Source: Mycobacterium kyorinense (GTDB taxonomy: Bacteria > Actinomycetota > Actinomycetes > Mycobacteriales > Mycobacteriaceae). From it: a stretch of DNA of 64,000 bases. Under the pieces are notes generated by a model. The model worked only from the letters and a program-made list of their open reading frames with translations. It was not told where the DNA came from and searched no databases. Below are positions 9,373 through 18,181 of this stretch, one piece after another. The translations under genes were made by a program, and so were the position numbers. Where the stretch lies: the NCBI RefSeq assembly GCF_001672775.1, contig NZ_LZKJ01000087.1, positions 26,619 through 90,618 on the forward strand. The letters are read 5' to 3'. Numbering within the stretch: position 1 is the stretch's first letter; each line of letters starts with the position of its first letter.

Positions 9373-10565
9373 CCTTCTTCTTGGCGGTCGTCACCGCACG
9401 ACACCGGCACCAACGGCAGCGCTGCCAGCGGAAACAACCCGCTTATCGCAAACGCCAACGGATAACCGGCCGCCATGATCAGTTCGGCGAACAGCGGCGG
9501 CGCCACCGCCACCACCAGTCGCTCGAAGGTGTTCTGTTTGCCCAGCGCCCACCCGCTCCAGAACGGCCCGGCGATCTCCGGAATCTTGGTGAACGGCAAG
9601 CCATTATCGCCGGTGATCCCGGCTGCGACGACCATGACCGCCACGGCGATCGGTGAGCTCAGCTGGTCGGTGAGCGCCAGCGCGAACATGACCACGGCGG
9701 TGGCGACGGCGATCTTGCGGACCGGCCGCATCCGCGATCCGATCCGGTCCGCCCATCTGCCGGCAGCGATGCGACATAGCGCGCCCAGGATCTGCGAGGT
9801 GCCCACCAGCACACCGGCCCAAGCCACGGATAGGTGGTGCTCGCTGATGAACCAAATCAGCATGAACGTCAGCACTACCGGCTGGGGCACCATCAGCAGC
9901 GCCGAAGCGAAATGAATCCGCCACAGCGGTGTTCCGCGGTAAAGGTCGGCCAGCTCGTGCGGCTTGACTTTCGGGCGGTCCGGGCGCGGCGGGTCGTGCA
10001 CCCCCACCGCGCTGGCCACCGCCGCCACCGCGCACAGCGTCGCCGGAAACAGCAGCGCCACCGAGAAATTGCGTTTGGCCAATTCCGGCAGCACGATGGC
10101 GGCCACCGCGATGCCGAGCGGCTGCGCGGTCTGGCGGATGCCCATCGCCAGCGCGCGCTGGTGGTCGCCGAACAAGCCGGTCACCAGCCGGCCGCTGGAC
10201 GTGATGGTGCTGGCGGCGGCCATGCCGCCGAGGACCAGAAATGCGCCCACCGCGATCATCGAATGCACCGACGCGGCCGCAAAGCCAGCTGCCGCCGTGA
10301 GTCCCAGACCCATCGTGAGCACGATCCGTTCGCCGAGCCGGTCGAGCAGATACCCCCAGGGGATCAGGGTGAGCATCATGCCGAAGCTCGGCGCCGACGC
10401 CAACAGCGCAGCCTCGGCCAGGTTGGTGCCATGCCGAGCCAAGGCGGGGATCAGGAAGGCCACGCCGTTGATGAAGACGTTGGCGGCCAGCGTCGCCGCC
10501 AATGAAACGGCCAGCATCGACCAGCGCCTGGTGGCGCTGACGCATTCGGTCGTCTTGGTGCTCAC
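9369..10565 (-). CDS. MFS transporter
   Basis: This is a 398-residue major facilitator with about twelve membrane helices. The loop 2-3 motif is GYLLDRLGERI, and a second-half copy reads GRWADRIGSRM. It resembles the nitrate/nitrite or sugar/drug MFS type; the substrate is not predictable. I set the start at GTG 10565 because GGAAGG lies 8 nt upstream. The frame continues 23 codons further to a TTG without a good ribosome site. A long inverted repeat (10633-10685) separates it from the methyltransferase gene upstream on the same strand. It is not part of the M. tuberculosis Rv0434/Rv0435c junction. Confidence 0.88.
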   Translation of the reverse strand: MSTKTTECVSATRRWSMLAVSLAATLAANVFINGVAFLIPALARHGTNLAEAALLASAPSFGMMLTLIPWGYLLDRLGERIVLTMGLGLTAAAGFAAASVHSMIAVGAFLVLGGMAAASTITSSGRLVTGLFGDHQRALAMGIRQTAQPLGIAVAAIVLPELAKRNFSVALLFPATLCAVAAVASAVGVHDPPRPDRPKVKPHELADLYRGTPLWRIHFASALLMVPQPVVLTFMLIWFISEHHLSVAWAGVLVGTSQILGALCRIAAGRWADRIGSRMRPVRKIAVATAVVMFALALTDQLSSPIAVAVMVVAAGITGDNGLPFTKIPEIAGPFWSGWALGKQNTFERLVVAVAPPLFAELIMAAGYPLAFAISGLFPLAALPLVPVSCGDDRQEEG

Positions 10566-10632
10566 GGCCGCGCCCTTCCGGCAGTGGATGGACGCGGCAT
10601 CCGCCAGCCATACCCCTATCGCCCCGTTCGCC

Positions 10633-10685
10633 AAACAGAAGCCAGGGTCGTGATCTCGCCAGGATCACGACCCTGGATTCTGTTT
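10633..10685. terminator. Long inverted repeat, probable terminator of the minus-strand methyltransferase/Mrp operon
   Basis: The arms 10633-10655 and 10663-10685 are complementary at 22 of 23 positions with a 7-nt loop. The core stem begins CCAGGGTCGTGATC. Read on the minus strand it starts 17 nt after the methyltransferase stop, and the hairpin ends in a short T-rich run (TTCTGTTT). It fits a factor-independent terminator at the end of the minus-strand operon, although the U-tract is interrupted. Confidence 0.65.
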
Positions 10686-10701
10686 CGCGGCGCTAAACGG
10701 G

Positions 10702-11457
10702 CTAGCCGGCGAGCCGGGCGTCGATCAACAGGCTGCGCGGGGTGGCGTTCGCCTCCTCGCCGCTCGGTGAGCGGCCGTAGCGTTCCATGAGATCCAATGC
10801 CTCAGTCGTCTCGACCGCCCAATCGCGGTGAGTCAGCCACGTCGCGACGTCGCCGTGCCCCTCCACGGCCACCCGGCTGCTGCTGGCGCTGAGATCTGTG
10901 ATCCGCTGAACCAACAACTCCTGTTCGGCCGCCGGCAGATGCGACAACAACCCCTCGACAACGCACAGCGTGGGCGCCACCCGGTCAAACCCCGCCTGCC
11001 GCAAGGCTTTCGGCCAATCCTGGCGTACGTCGACGGGCACGGCGTGATACGTCACAGCGGGGCGGGCGCCATGCGCCGCCAACGTGTCGGCCTTGAACTC
11101 CAACACGCTCGGCTGGTCGATTTCATAGACGACGCTGCCCTGCACCCACGGCAGCCGCCACGCGCGGGCGTCCAGGCCCGCGGCAAGGATCACCGTCTGC
11201 TCGATGCCGTTGGCGCCGGCAGCAATGAACTGTTCGTCGAACCACTTGGTGCGCACCGCGGTGTAGTCCGCGCCCGGCCCGGGCGACGGCGCCCGCCACC
11301 CCCGCGCGGTGGCGGCGTCGAGGAAGAACTGCGCGTAGGGGTCGGTGAACAGTGGGCAATCCCGCTGGGACTCGGCGGCCCGAGTGATCGCCCCACCGAG
11401 CGCGGTCGCGCCCACATTATCGGCGATGTCTCCGCCGTCGTTGTCAGTCCTGGTCAT
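10702..11457 (-). CDS. Class I SAM-dependent methyltransferase (TIGR00027/LCMT-like family)
   Basis: This 251-residue protein belongs to the expanded mycobacterial family of putative SAM methyltransferases related to leucine carboxyl methyltransferase. Marks are the N-terminal TALGGAITRAAES, FTDPYAQFFLD, the SAM-loop region TVILAAGLDARAWRL, an acidic YEIDQPSVLEFK, and CVVEGLLSHLP. Substrates of this family are mostly unknown. ATG 11457 (MTRTDNDG) overlaps the mnhG 3' end by 14 bp, so it is the distal gene of the Mrp operon. That is an unusual partner for an antiporter, and the link may be positional only. Confidence 0.9.
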   Translation of the reverse strand: MTRTDNDGGDIADNVGATALGGAITRAAESQRDCPLFTDPYAQFFLDAATARGWRAPSPGPGADYTAVRTKWFDEQFIAAGANGIEQTVILAAGLDARAWRLPWVQGSVVYEIDQPSVLEFKADTLAAHGARPAVTYHAVPVDVRQDWPKALRQAGFDRVAPTLCVVEGLLSHLPAAEQELLVQRITDLSASSSRVAVEGHGDVATWLTHRDWAVETTEALDLMERYGRSPSGEEANATPRSLLIDARLAG

Positions 11458-11779
11458 CGCTGCTTTCCATTTGGTCGACGGTGAAGGCTTGCCGGATGTC
11501 TTGTTCGCGGTAGGCCAACTGCCCGACCCGGTGCGCAACCACCGGGGCGGTGAGCACGGTGAACACCCCGGTCAAGACGAGCATCCCGACGTCGTAGTTG
11601 CCGCGCAGCCGGATCGCGGCACCGGCCAGCACCAAAAGCAGGCCCAGCACCTGCGGTTTGGTCGCCGAATGCATTCGGGACAACGTGTCGCCGAACCGGA
11701 CCACGCCAATGGCCGCCGTCAACGCCAGCGCAGAGCCGCCCAGCACCAGCGCTCCGGAGATGACGTCGAGGATGTTCAT
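11444..11779 (-). CDS. mnhG: Mrp-type Na+/H+ antiporter subunit G
   Basis: This 111-residue subunit has three hydrophobic helices and the PhaG/MnhG signature GVVRFGDTLSRMHSATKPQVLG. It is required for assembly of the multisubunit Mrp antiporter in the plasma membrane. The ATG at 11779 lies in a 4-bp ATGA overlap with the mnhF stop. The C-terminal tail is acidic (QMESSDDQD). Confidence 0.95.
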   Translation of the reverse strand: MNILDVISGALVLGGSALALTAAIGVVRFGDTLSRMHSATKPQVLGLLLVLAGAAIRLRGNYDVGMLVLTGVFTVLTAPVVAHRVGQLAYREQDIRQAFTVDQMESSDDQD

Positions 11780-12042
11780 CGCGGTCCTTTGTCGGGGACC
11801 CGGAAGCGTGCCACGCTGACCGATCCGACGAAGCTGATCAGCGCCAGCGCCGCCAAACTGTAGGTCACCGTGCTGTCGAGGGTGAATGCCGCCCAGGTGC
11901 CGATTGCGCACATCGTCACCGCGATCAGCGTGTCGAGCGCGACCAGCCGGTCCAGGGTGCTCGGGCCGGCCAGCAGACGATACATCGTGATGGCCGCCGC
12001 GGCGCCCAGCAGTATCCCGGCGATCAGCCAGACCGTATTCAT
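11776..12042 (-). CDS. mnhF: Mrp-type Na+/H+ antiporter subunit F
   Basis: This 88-residue membrane protein has three helices and the MnhF pattern (MYRLLAGPSTLDRLVALDTL). It is a small structural subunit of the Mrp complex. Start and stop overlap mnhE and mnhG by 4 bp each. Long open frame extends upstream of ATG 12042, but it is antisense-like and lies within mnhE in another frame. Confidence 0.94.
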   Translation of the reverse strand: MNTVWLIAGILLGAAAAITMYRLLAGPSTLDRLVALDTLIAVTMCAIGTWAAFTLDSTVTYSLAALALISFVGSVSVARFRVPDKGPR

Positions 12043-12572
12043 GCGGAAGCTCCCTCGAATGGCCGCCAATCGTCGTCGCGCTCGTAGGCGGCCATCAACA
12101 ACCGCTCGACCTCGGCGACCTGACGGTAGAAGCGGCCGATCGCGCGATCCGAACCGACGTCGACCACATGGCAATAGAACACCCGTCGCACCTGGTCGAT
12201 CTCCAGGACGATCGATCCCGGGATCATCGTCAAGATGTTGACGGCCAACACCAGCACCAGATCGGATTTGATCGACACCTGTGCCCGCAACACGCCGGCC
12301 GGCGGCGGCGGGCCGGGTTTGATGGCCAGCCACGAGACCTGAACGCTGGACACCACCAGATACCACGTGACCCGGATGAGCAGTCGCAGCACCGACAGTG
12401 GGTGCACCCGGCCCTGCACGGGTACCGGCGGCATCGGCAGGAGCCACGTAATCGTCAGCGCGACAAGCACTCCGCTGAGCGCATTGGCCGCTGAGTAGGT
12501 TCCCCACAGCAGCACCCACACGCCGGTAAGGGCCAGCAGGGTGCTGATTCGCAGTGCGGCGGCCCGCCTCAT
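12039..12572 (-). CDS. mnhE: Mrp-type Na+/H+ antiporter subunit E
   Basis: This 177-residue subunit has an N-terminal pair of membrane segments and a cytoplasmic beta-rich region of the MnhE type (SSVQVSWLAIKPGP..., TMIPGSIVLEID...VFYCHVVDV). Its role in the complex is assembly and stability. It overlaps mnhD and mnhF by 4 bp on each side. Confidence 0.93.
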   Translation of the reverse strand: MRRAAALRISTLLALTGVWVLLWGTYSAANALSGVLVALTITWLLPMPPVPVQGRVHPLSVLRLLIRVTWYLVVSSVQVSWLAIKPGPPPPAGVLRAQVSIKSDLVLVLAVNILTMIPGSIVLEIDQVRRVFYCHVVDVGSDRAIGRFYRQVAEVERLLMAAYERDDDWRPFEGASA

Positions 12573-14158
12573 CGCACTGCTCCTAACACCGCAGAGATGT
12601 AGTGGCCGCGGTCGAGCACCTCGGCGGCGGCCCGGTCGCTGTAGGCGAACAGCGGTCCAGCGAACACCGTCAACGCCACCCCGACGGCGATCAGCGCGAC
12701 GGTGGCCGCGATCATGCCGACCGGCATCCGGCCGACGTCGTCGCGTTCGTCGAATGCGATGTCTTCGGTGTCCTCGAGCAATACGGTCGTGCGTGCTGCC
12801 ACCAGGTCACCGTCGGGAGCATCGACGCGCGGGCGCCAAAACGCTTTGGTCCATACCCGCGACACCACGTACAGCGTCAGCAGACTGGTCACCACGCCAC
12901 CGGCCACCAGCACCCAGGCCAGCACCGACCCGTCGATTGCGCCGGCCCGCAACAGGGCAACCTTGCCGATGAATCCTGAAAATGGCGGTATACCACCAAG
13001 GTTCAGCGCTGGGAGCAGAAAGATGAAGGCCAGCAACGGGTTTGCGGCCAGGCCGCCGAGTCGTTGCAAGCTCGACGCGCCGCCTTGGCGTTCGATCAGG
13101 CCGGTCGCCAGGAACAGCGTGGTCTGCACGACGATGTGGTGCGCCACGTAGTAGATCGCGCCGGACATGCCGACCTGACTGGACAGCGCCACTCCGAACA
13201 CCATGTAGCCGATGTGGCTGACCAGCGTGAAAGACAGCAGACGTTTGATGTCGCTTTGGGCGATGGCGCCGAGAATGCCGACCAGCATGGTCAGCAACGC
13301 GGCCACCAGCAGCAGGTGGTTCAGCCCGGCGTCGGGAAACAGCAGCGAATGCGCCCGGATGATCGCATAGATACCCACCTTGGTCAGAATCCCGGCGAAC
13401 ACTGCGGTGACCGGCGCCGGCGCGGTGGGGTAGGAGTCGGGCAGCCACGCCGACAGGGGGAAAACCGCGGCCTTGATGCCAAAGGCGATGAGCAGCACCG
13501 CGAACATCGCGCTCCGGGTGCCGGCGCTGACGCCGCCGATCCGCACAGCGAGTTCGGCCATGTTCAGCGTGCCGGTCGCGGCGTAGATCAGCGCGATGCC
13601 CAGCAGGAAGATCAGCGACGAGACCAGCGACACCATCACGTAGCCGATGCCGGCGCGGACCCGAGCGGCGCTGGCGCCGATGGTCAGCAGCACGTAGCTG
13701 GCGCTCAACAGCACCTCGAACCCGACGAACAGGTTGAACAAGTCGCCGGCCAGAAACGCCATACACACACCGGACGCCAGGGCCAGATAAGTCGGCAGAA
13801 AGATCGACACGGGCTGGCGGTCACCGCCGTCGCGGATACCTTGGCCGATCGCGTACACCACCACGGCCAGTAACACGATCGACGACACCACCAGCATCAG
13901 CGCCGAGAGCCGGTCGACAACCAGCGTGATGCCCAGCGGGCCCAACGCGGTTGGTCCCCATCCGCCGACATGCAGCGCCAACGTGCCGTCCCGGTCGGTC
14001 AGGTAGAGCAGCGCCGCGCAGATCACCACGATCATCGACAGCGCGGCCAACGTGACCGCGCGCTGCAGCCGGGGCCGTCGGCCCGCGACCAGCGTCGCGG
14101 CCGCGCCGAGCGTGGGAACCAGCACCGGAAGCGGGATCAGGTTGGCGGCCAACGTCAT
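12569..14158 (-). CDS. mnhD: Mrp-type Na+/H+ antiporter subunit D
   Basis: This 529-residue membrane protein is homologous to complex I antiporter-like subunits (Proton_antipo_M). It has about fourteen helices and the conserved FLAGDLFNLFVGFEVLL segment with the TM5 Glu, GIKAAVFPLSAWLPDSYPTA with the TM7 Lys, and a later LLSFTLVSHIGYM with the His/Lys region. It is one of the two proton-translocating modules of the Mrp antiporter. It overlaps mnhC and mnhE by 4 bp. Confidence 0.96.
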   Translation of the reverse strand: MTLAANLIPLPVLVPTLGAAATLVAGRRPRLQRAVTLAALSMIVVICAALLYLTDRDGTLALHVGGWGPTALGPLGITLVVDRLSALMLVVSSIVLLAVVVYAIGQGIRDGGDRQPVSIFLPTYLALASGVCMAFLAGDLFNLFVGFEVLLSASYVLLTIGASAARVRAGIGYVMVSLVSSLIFLLGIALIYAATGTLNMAELAVRIGGVSAGTRSAMFAVLLIAFGIKAAVFPLSAWLPDSYPTAPAPVTAVFAGILTKVGIYAIIRAHSLLFPDAGLNHLLLVAALLTMLVGILGAIAQSDIKRLLSFTLVSHIGYMVFGVALSSQVGMSGAIYYVAHHIVVQTTLFLATGLIERQGGASSLQRLGGLAANPLLAFIFLLPALNLGGIPPFSGFIGKVALLRAGAIDGSVLAWVLVAGGVVTSLLTLYVVSRVWTKAFWRPRVDAPDGDLVAARTTVLLEDTEDIAFDERDDVGRMPVGMIAATVALIAVGVALTVFAGPLFAYSDRAAAEVLDRGHYISAVLGAVR

Positions 14159-14616
14159 CGCGACCCCTGATGTCCGGGCAGCGCGTCGAGCTCGTCGGGT
14201 TCGTCGGTGTCGGGGTAGGGCTCCGCCGGGTCGGCGTCGACGTCGGCGGCTTCTTCGTCGGACAGCTGCGCGACGCGGGTGTCTTCGGGGTCTTTGCCGA
14301 CGGCTTCGGCGGCGGTGAGTCGGTAGGACCGGTAGGCCAGGGCCAGCACGAAGGCCGCGACGCCCATCGTGATCACGATCGCGGTCAGCACCATGGCCTG
14401 CGCCAGCGGGTCGGCGGCCGGCTTGTCGGGGGTGTCGTGACCGTAGATCGGCGAATCGCCGGGTGGGCCGCTGACGTTGACGATCAGCAGGTTGAAGGCA
14501 TTGCTGATCAGCAGCAGCCCCAGCAGCATCCGGGTCAGGGTGCGTTCCAGCAGCAGGTAGACCCCGCAGCTGGTGAGGCCGCCGATCGCGAGCAGTGGAA
14601 CCAGGTCGACGGTCAT
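14155..14616 (-). CDS. mnhC: Mrp-type Na+/H+ antiporter subunit C
   Basis: This 153-residue, NuoK-like subunit has three helices. The family marks are CGVYLLLERTLTRMLLGLLLISNAFNLL and DPLAQAMVLTAIVITMGV. The last 50 residues form an acidic, Pro/Asp/Glu-rich cytoplasmic tail that is longer than in the shortest homologs. It overlaps the mnhAB fusion gene and mnhD by 4 bp each. Confidence 0.95.
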   Translation of the reverse strand: MTVDLVPLLAIGGLTSCGVYLLLERTLTRMLLGLLLISNAFNLLIVNVSGPPGDSPIYGHDTPDKPAADPLAQAMVLTAIVITMGVAAFVLALAYRSYRLTAAEAVGKDPEDTRVAQLSDEEAADVDADPAEPYPDTDEPDELDALPGHQGSR

Positions 14617-17450
14617 GTGGTCAGGTCCTCGCCGACCCGGACGCCGAGACTACGCAGCACGTCGAGCACCAAACCGACCACGATCAAATACACCCCGAGG
14701 TCGAAGAACACTGTGGTGACGAACTTGACGTGGCCCAACACCGGAATGTCGAAGGCCACCACCGCCGACGACAGCGCCGGTGCGCCGAGCAGCAGCGATG
14801 CGATCGCGGTGCCCGCCGACAGGCCGAGCCCGACCCCGAGGATCTTGCCGGCGTCCAGCGGCAGCGTCTCACCCAGTTCGTAGGGCCCCCCGGCCAGATA
14901 ACGCAACACGAGCGCCAGCCCTGCGGTCAGACCACCGGCAAAGCCGCCGCCGGGATGGTTGTGGCCGGTGAAAAAGAAGTACACCGACACCACCATGATC
15001 AGCGGGAAGATGATCCGGGTGGTGACCTCCATGACCAGCGAGCGGTAACGAGGGTCGCGGTACTCGCTGCCGCGCAGCCAGGTGGTGTCACTGATCGCCG
15101 GGCTGTAGGGGGTGGGGGTGGCGAACACGGGCCCGATATCGGGCTGACCGTTCTGCGGGATCCGCGGCGCCGAGCCGAACCGGCGGTGCCGGAACACCAG
15201 CGACGCCACACCGGTGGCCGCAACCAACAGCACCGAGATTTCGCCGAGGGTGTCCCAGGCCCGGATGTCGACCAGCAGCACGTTGACGGTATTGGCGCCG
15301 TGGCCGCGCAGGTAGGCCGCGCCGGGCAGCAGGCTTGCGATCGAGGTACCGGTGCGAGCGGCGATCGCGAACATCGTCAGCACGGTCACGGTGGCGCCGA
15401 CGCCGACCGCCAGCGCCGCGCGGGGTAGGCGCCGGTGTGTGATGTCGTCGACGTCGGCCGGCAGGGTCCGTAGCACCAACACGAACACGACCAGCGTCAC
15501 GGTCTCCACCAGGAACTGCGTCAGCGCCAAGTCGGGTGCGCCGTGGAAGGCGAACGCCGCACCACAGGCATAGCCGGTCACGCCGACTGTCAGCACGGCG
15601 GCCAGCCGGTTGCGCATCACGGTCGCGCCCAACGCACCGGCCAGCAGCAAACCTGCGAGCAGCCCCTGCAGCGGAGAATCCCACAGCCGCAACGACAGTC
15701 GGTCCCGGGACCCCAGCGCCAGTGCTGCCGTCGGGACCAGCACCAGGGTCGTCAGAATCACCGACTGGGTGGCGGGGATCGAGCCGCGCTGCGTCCCGCC
15801 GGTCAGCCGCACCGACACCACGTCCAGGCCGCGGACGGCGGCGTCGTACACCCGGTCGGCGTTGCCCAGCGGCATCCACCCCAGCCGTGCGCGGCGCAGC
15901 CAGGCCCGGCCGAAGAAGGCCGCCGCGCCGAGTGCCACGACCAGCGCCGAGAGCACCAGCGGCAGACCCACCCCGTGCCACAGCGCGAGCCGGTAGCCGC
16001 TGCCGGCGTAATCGTTCAGCAGCCGGCCCAGCGGCGCGGGCGCCAGGCCGAACAGCAGGCCGGCGGCGGCCAGGACCGCCGGCGCGATCAGGAACGTGGC
16101 GGTGGGGCGGTGCAGAGCGGCGACCGGGGCGCTCGGGGCGTCGCGGCTCTTGCGCGCAAACGCGCCCCAGAGGAACCGCAGGCTGTAGATCATCGTGAAC
16201 ACTGACCCGAGCGCGATCGCGCCCAGCACATACGGCGCGGCGGTGCCCAGCGACGAACTGTGCGCCAGCGCCGCAAACCCGGCCTCTTTGGCCGCGAAAC
16301 CCAGAAACGGCGGCAGTGCCGCCATGCTGGCGGTGGCCGCGGCGGCGATCACCAGCAGCGACGGGCAGCGGTTCCCCAGCCAAGCCAGCCGGCGCACATC
16401 CCGGGTGCCGGTGGCGTGGTCGATGATGCCGACCACCATGAACAGCGCGGCTTTGAATATCGCGTGCGCGCACAACACGGCCAGGCCGGCCAGCATCAGA
16501 TCGCGGTCGCCGCTGCCGACCAGCACGGTGATCTGTCCGAGTTGGCTGACGGTTCCGAATGCCAGGATCAGCTTCAGGTCGTATTCGCGGACCGCGCGCC
16601 ACCCGGCCAGCATCATGGTGACCGTCCCGAGAATCACCACGGTCGGGCGCCAGCCTGGTGAGTCCGCGAAGCCGGGGGTCATCCGGGCGACCAAATACAC
16701 CCCGGCTTTGACCATGGCGGCGGCGTGCAGGTAGGCGCTGACCGGCGTGGGCGCCGCCATCGCGCCGGGCAGCCAGAAGTGCAGCGGCACGATTGCCGAT
16801 TTGCTCAGCCCGCCGACCAGAATCAGGAGCACCGCGACGGCGACCGCGGTGCCCGACGGGGGATGGGCGATCACGTCGGACAGCAGGTAACTGCCGGCGG
16901 CCTGGCCCACAATGATGATCCCGGCCAGCATCGCCAATCCGCCGGCCGTCGTCACCAGCAAGGCTTGGCTGGCGCCGCGGCGGCTGTTCAGCCGCTCGGC
17001 GTAATGCCCGATGAGCAGGAACGACAACACCGTCGTCAGCTCCCAGAAGACGTAGAGCAGCAGCATGTTGTCGGCCACCACCAAGCCGAACATGGTGCCG
17101 GCGAACGCGACCAGCTCGGCGGCAAAGCTGGGCAACCGGTTCTCGAGGTGGCCGTCGTGATGACGGAAGTAGTCGGCGCAGTAGACCAGCACCAGCGCGC
17201 CGATGCCCAACACCAGCGCGCTCAGGATCGCGGCGAGCGGGTCGAACCGCAGCGCGATGTTCATCGACAGCTCGGGCACCCAGTTGAGTTGCAGCGTGCG
17301 GTCGGTGGTGCTGGGCCAGTTCAGCACCACCCAGCTCAGCGACCCCAGCGGCACCAGCGCCAGCGGATAGAACGCCAACCGGCCGTATCTGCGCACCAGC
17401 AGCGGCGCCAACGCGGCGGCAGCCGCGTGGGCAAGCAGGATGGCGAGCAT
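14613..17450 (-). CDS. mnhA: Mrp-type Na+/H+ antiporter fused subunit A-B
   Basis: This 945-residue protein is the large Mrp subunit. An NuoL-like N-terminal half contains VADNMLLLYVFWELTTVLSFLLIGH (TM5 Glu) and GGLSKSAIVPLHFWLPGAMAAPTPVSAYLHAA (Lys and His of the proton path). MbhD/E-like helices follow, and the C-terminal part (about 806-940) is a complete MnhB domain (EVTTRIIFPLIMVVSVYFFFTGHNHPGGGFAGG). The A-B fusion is known in actinobacteria and explains why no separate mnhB gene is present. The gene leads a six-gene operon with successive 4-bp overlaps and drives Na+ or K+ export against protons. Confidence 0.95.
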   Translation of the reverse strand: MLAILLAHAAAAALAPLLVRRYGRLAFYPLALVPLGSLSWVVLNWPSTTDRTLQLNWVPELSMNIALRFDPLAAILSALVLGIGALVLVYCADYFRHHDGHLENRLPSFAAELVAFAGTMFGLVVADNMLLLYVFWELTTVLSFLLIGHYAERLNSRRGASQALLVTTAGGLAMLAGIIIVGQAAGSYLLSDVIAHPPSGTAVAVAVLLILVGGLSKSAIVPLHFWLPGAMAAPTPVSAYLHAAAMVKAGVYLVARMTPGFADSPGWRPTVVILGTVTMMLAGWRAVREYDLKLILAFGTVSQLGQITVLVGSGDRDLMLAGLAVLCAHAIFKAALFMVVGIIDHATGTRDVRRLAWLGNRCPSLLVIAAAATASMAALPPFLGFAAKEAGFAALAHSSSLGTAAPYVLGAIALGSVFTMIYSLRFLWGAFARKSRDAPSAPVAALHRPTATFLIAPAVLAAAGLLFGLAPAPLGRLLNDYAGSGYRLALWHGVGLPLVLSALVVALGAAAFFGRAWLRRARLGWMPLGNADRVYDAAVRGLDVVSVRLTGGTQRGSIPATQSVILTTLVLVPTAALALGSRDRLSLRLWDSPLQGLLAGLLLAGALGATVMRNRLAAVLTVGVTGYACGAAFAFHGAPDLALTQFLVETVTLVVFVLVLRTLPADVDDITHRRLPRAALAVGVGATVTVLTMFAIAARTGTSIASLLPGAAYLRGHGANTVNVLLVDIRAWDTLGEISVLLVAATGVASLVFRHRRFGSAPRIPQNGQPDIGPVFATPTPYSPAISDTTWLRGSEYRDPRYRSLVMEVTTRIIFPLIMVVSVYFFFTGHNHPGGGFAGGLTAGLALVLRYLAGGPYELGETLPLDAGKILGVGLGLSAGTAIASLLLGAPALSSAVVAFDIPVLGHVKFVTTVFFDLGVYLIVVGLVLDVLRSLGVRVGEDLTT

Positions 17451-17662
17451 GGCACTCCGGTGCGGTCTGCGATGGGCCCTCGGGCAAAGAGCGCAAAGCG
17501 GGGTGTCAGCCTGATTGGGGCTATTCGGTGGGCAGTCTACCGGTCAGTTGGGTGGCGCGCGCCGCGACGGAATGGTCGTGCTAGCGCGATGGCCATGCGA
17601 CCTGTTGTGGCACAGCATGTTTCGCGATGCTTATGAGGCAGACCACTCTGCCCGTGACTCCT

Positions 17663-18160
17663 TTACGGGTGCTGCGCTCCATCAGCCGCGGTGCGAGCAT
17701 CCGATGCGGCGGGCAGGTCGCCGCGCTGAATCGGAACCTCGAACGTATCCGTGTAATCTGCCGCGGTTTGCACGAGCTGGGCCGGCGCCGTAACCACCGC
17801 CGCGGCAATGCGTTTGAGCATCCAGCGCACGACGACGCGATGCGCGCCGCTGCCGATGACCAACGCGCGATAGACCTTGCCGTGCAAACCCGGAAACGCC
17901 GCCCACGTCTGCGAGCGCACCCGGGTGCGTTGCGGGCCTTCGGCATCCAACTCGAAGACCCACCGATAGACCGCGAACGGGTGCCGGCCCTTCAATACCA
18001 GCCGGACCGGCGGCGTCGCTTCACCGAGCACGAAGCCCACCGGGACCGTCGAGGGGTCGTCCGGGTCGCTGCAGATCACCGCAACCATCGCTGACCACGT
18101 GTCTGCGGCCGGCGCGTCGATCGATATGGCATGCTCGTCGATATAGGGTAAACGTTCCAT
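17663..18160 (-). CDS. Hypothetical protein, DUF2867/SRPBCC-like
   Basis: This is a 165-residue soluble protein. A stretch such as MERLPYIDEHAISIDAPAADTWSAM at the start and the alternating beta pattern (RLVLKGRHPFAVYRWVFELD, RTRVRSQTWAAFPGLHGKVYRALVIGSGAHR) resemble START/SRPBCC-like lipid- or ligand-binding proteins of the DUF2867 group. The assignment is tentative. ATG 18160 is divergent from the TetR gene, with only 21 bp between the two start codons, so the TetR product probably controls both. No ribosome site is visible before this ATG, so a very short or absent leader is possible. Confidence 0.75.
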   Translation of the reverse strand: MERLPYIDEHAISIDAPAADTWSAMVAVICSDPDDPSTVPVGFVLGEATPPVRLVLKGRHPFAVYRWVFELDAEGPQRTRVRSQTWAAFPGLHGKVYRALVIGSGAHRVVVRWMLKRIAAAVVTAPAQLVQTAADYTDTFEVPIQRGDLPAASDARTAADGAQHP

Positions 18161-18181
18161 ATAGAAGGACTGTACTAGATC

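Noticed and set aside
15088..17496. Second long minus-strand frame inside the mnhAB gene
   Set aside because: The overlapping mnhAB frame has clear antiporter motifs and operon overlaps. This frame is Arg/Gly/Pro-rich nonsense typical of a shifted high-GC frame.
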